From Methylocystis sp. (lineage in GTDB: Bacteria > Pseudomonadota > Alphaproteobacteria > Rhizobiales > Beijerinckiaceae), in contig JALRFG010000005.1 in assembly GCA_023253795.1 (NCBI GenBank), forward strand, positions 1 to 32,440: a stretch of DNA of 32,440 nt, in the 5' to 3' direction. Below are positions 31,966 through 32,440 of this stretch, in pieces. How positions within the stretch are numbered: position 1 is the first letter of the stretch; every line of letters begins with the position of its first letter. The notes beneath the pieces are model-generated. The model searched no databases. It was not told the DNA's origin and worked only from the letters and a program-made list of their open reading frames with translations. The position numbers were made by a program, and so were the translations under genes.

Positions 31966-32440
31966 GTGTCCATACCTTTCCGCTACGTCGCGAAGATCGG
32001 CGCTTATATCGTCAAGCAACATGTCATGGGCGTGAAGCGTTATCCGCTCGTCCTGATGCTCGAACCGTTGTTCCGTTGCAATCTGGCTTGCTCGGGTTGC
32101 GGCAAGATCGATTACCCCGATCATATTCTGAATAAACGTCTCTCGGTTGAGGAATGCCTCAAATCGGTCGACGAATGCGGCGCGCCCGTCGTGGTGATCG
32201 CCGGCGGCGAACCGCTGCTGCACAAGGATCTGCCGCAGATTGTCGAAGGCATTATTGCGCGCGGCAAATTCGCCATCGTCTGCACCAATGCCCTGCTGCT
32301 CAGCAAAAAAATCGATCAATACAAGCCGAGCCCGTATTTCACCTGGTCGATCCATCTCGATGGCGACAAGGACATGCACGACAAGGCTGTGTCGCAGGAA
32401 GGCGTTCACGAGCGCGCTGTCGAGGCGATCCAGCTTGCGA
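31966..32440 (+). CDS. hpnH: Radical SAM adenosyl-hopene transferase HpnH (5' part)
   Basis: HpnH adds an adenosyl group to diploptene, the first step in extending hopanoids to C35 bacteriohopanepolyols. The first 158 codons are in the window; the rest runs off the edge. The radical SAM cluster is CxxxCxxC with C38, C42 and C45 in FRCNLACSGCGKIDYP. The GGEPLLHKDL motif follows, and IHLDGDKDMHD is typical of HpnH. The start is GTG at 31966, with AGGA upstream, giving the conserved MSIPFRYVAKIGAYIVKQ beginning. Hopanoid synthesis agrees with the hyphomicrobial assignment. Other hpn genes are expected beyond the window. Confidence 0.93.
   Translation, partial: MSIPFRYVAKIGAYIVKQHVMGVKRYPLVLMLEPLFRCNLACSGCGKIDYPDHILNKRLSVEECLKSVDECGAPVVVIAGGEPLLHKDLPQIVEGIIARGKFAIVCTNALLLSKKIDQYKPSPYFTWSIHLDGDKDMHDKAVSQEGVHERAVEAIQLA

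Overview
The window is GC-rich chromosomal DNA from an alphaproteobacterium, most likely a member of the Hyphomicrobiales (Rhizobiales). Evidence: the PhyR–NepR–EcfG general stress response locus with an EcfG-type promoter, CtrA-like motifs, an ftsY–yciB pair, ilvI–ilvH–ilvC, and hpnH (hopanoid side-chain synthesis) at the right edge. A Beijerinckiaceae/Methylocystaceae-type organism would fit, but the genus cannot be fixed from this sequence. No rRNA, tRNA, CRISPR, insertion sequence or phage gene was seen; nearly all of it is housekeeping and regulatory chromosome.

Layout. 1–3.8 kb: ftsY and yciB (membrane targeting and septation), an exported L,D-transpeptidase behind CtrA-like sites, a 50-residue membrane peptide and xerD. 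3.9–5.7 kb: an exported cholylglycine-hydrolase-family enzyme divergent from a PadR regulator, with an AT-rich repeat operator between them. 6–12.2 kb: an RhlE-type RNA helicase with a TTG start behind a hairpin, a small lipoprotein, a HAMP adenylate cyclase, an exported small protein, a 46-residue membrane peptide, a Sel1-repeat protein and a polytopic membrane protein. 12.3–16 kb: branched-chain amino acid genes ilvI, ilvH and ilvC, preceded by a likely leader-peptide attenuator. 16.1–20.9 kb: a tightly packed run of phzF-like, Nudix, a fused shikimate kinase/3-dehydroquinate synthase (aroKB) and a CNNM/CorC transporter. 20.9–24.6 kb: the general stress response locus (HWE kinase, EcfG and NepR on one strand, PhyR on the other), then a beta-aspartyl peptidase. 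24.7–27.5 kb: prmA and an M24 aminopeptidase.

27.6–31.7 kb holds the least explained part: a P-loop GTPase-like protein with a degenerate base-recognition motif, a companion whose N-terminal half resembles (by eye) GTPase-associated GAP1-N domains, and, convergent with them, a 734-residue protein with about four membrane helices and a long coiled coil. I treat these three as the candidate undescribed system. The window ends inside hpnH.

The clearest regulatory signals are the EcfG promoter of nepR–ecfG, the ilv attenuator, CtrA-like sites before the L,D-transpeptidase, the PadR operator and several intrinsic terminators. Calls rest on reading translations and motifs by eye; no database search was run.
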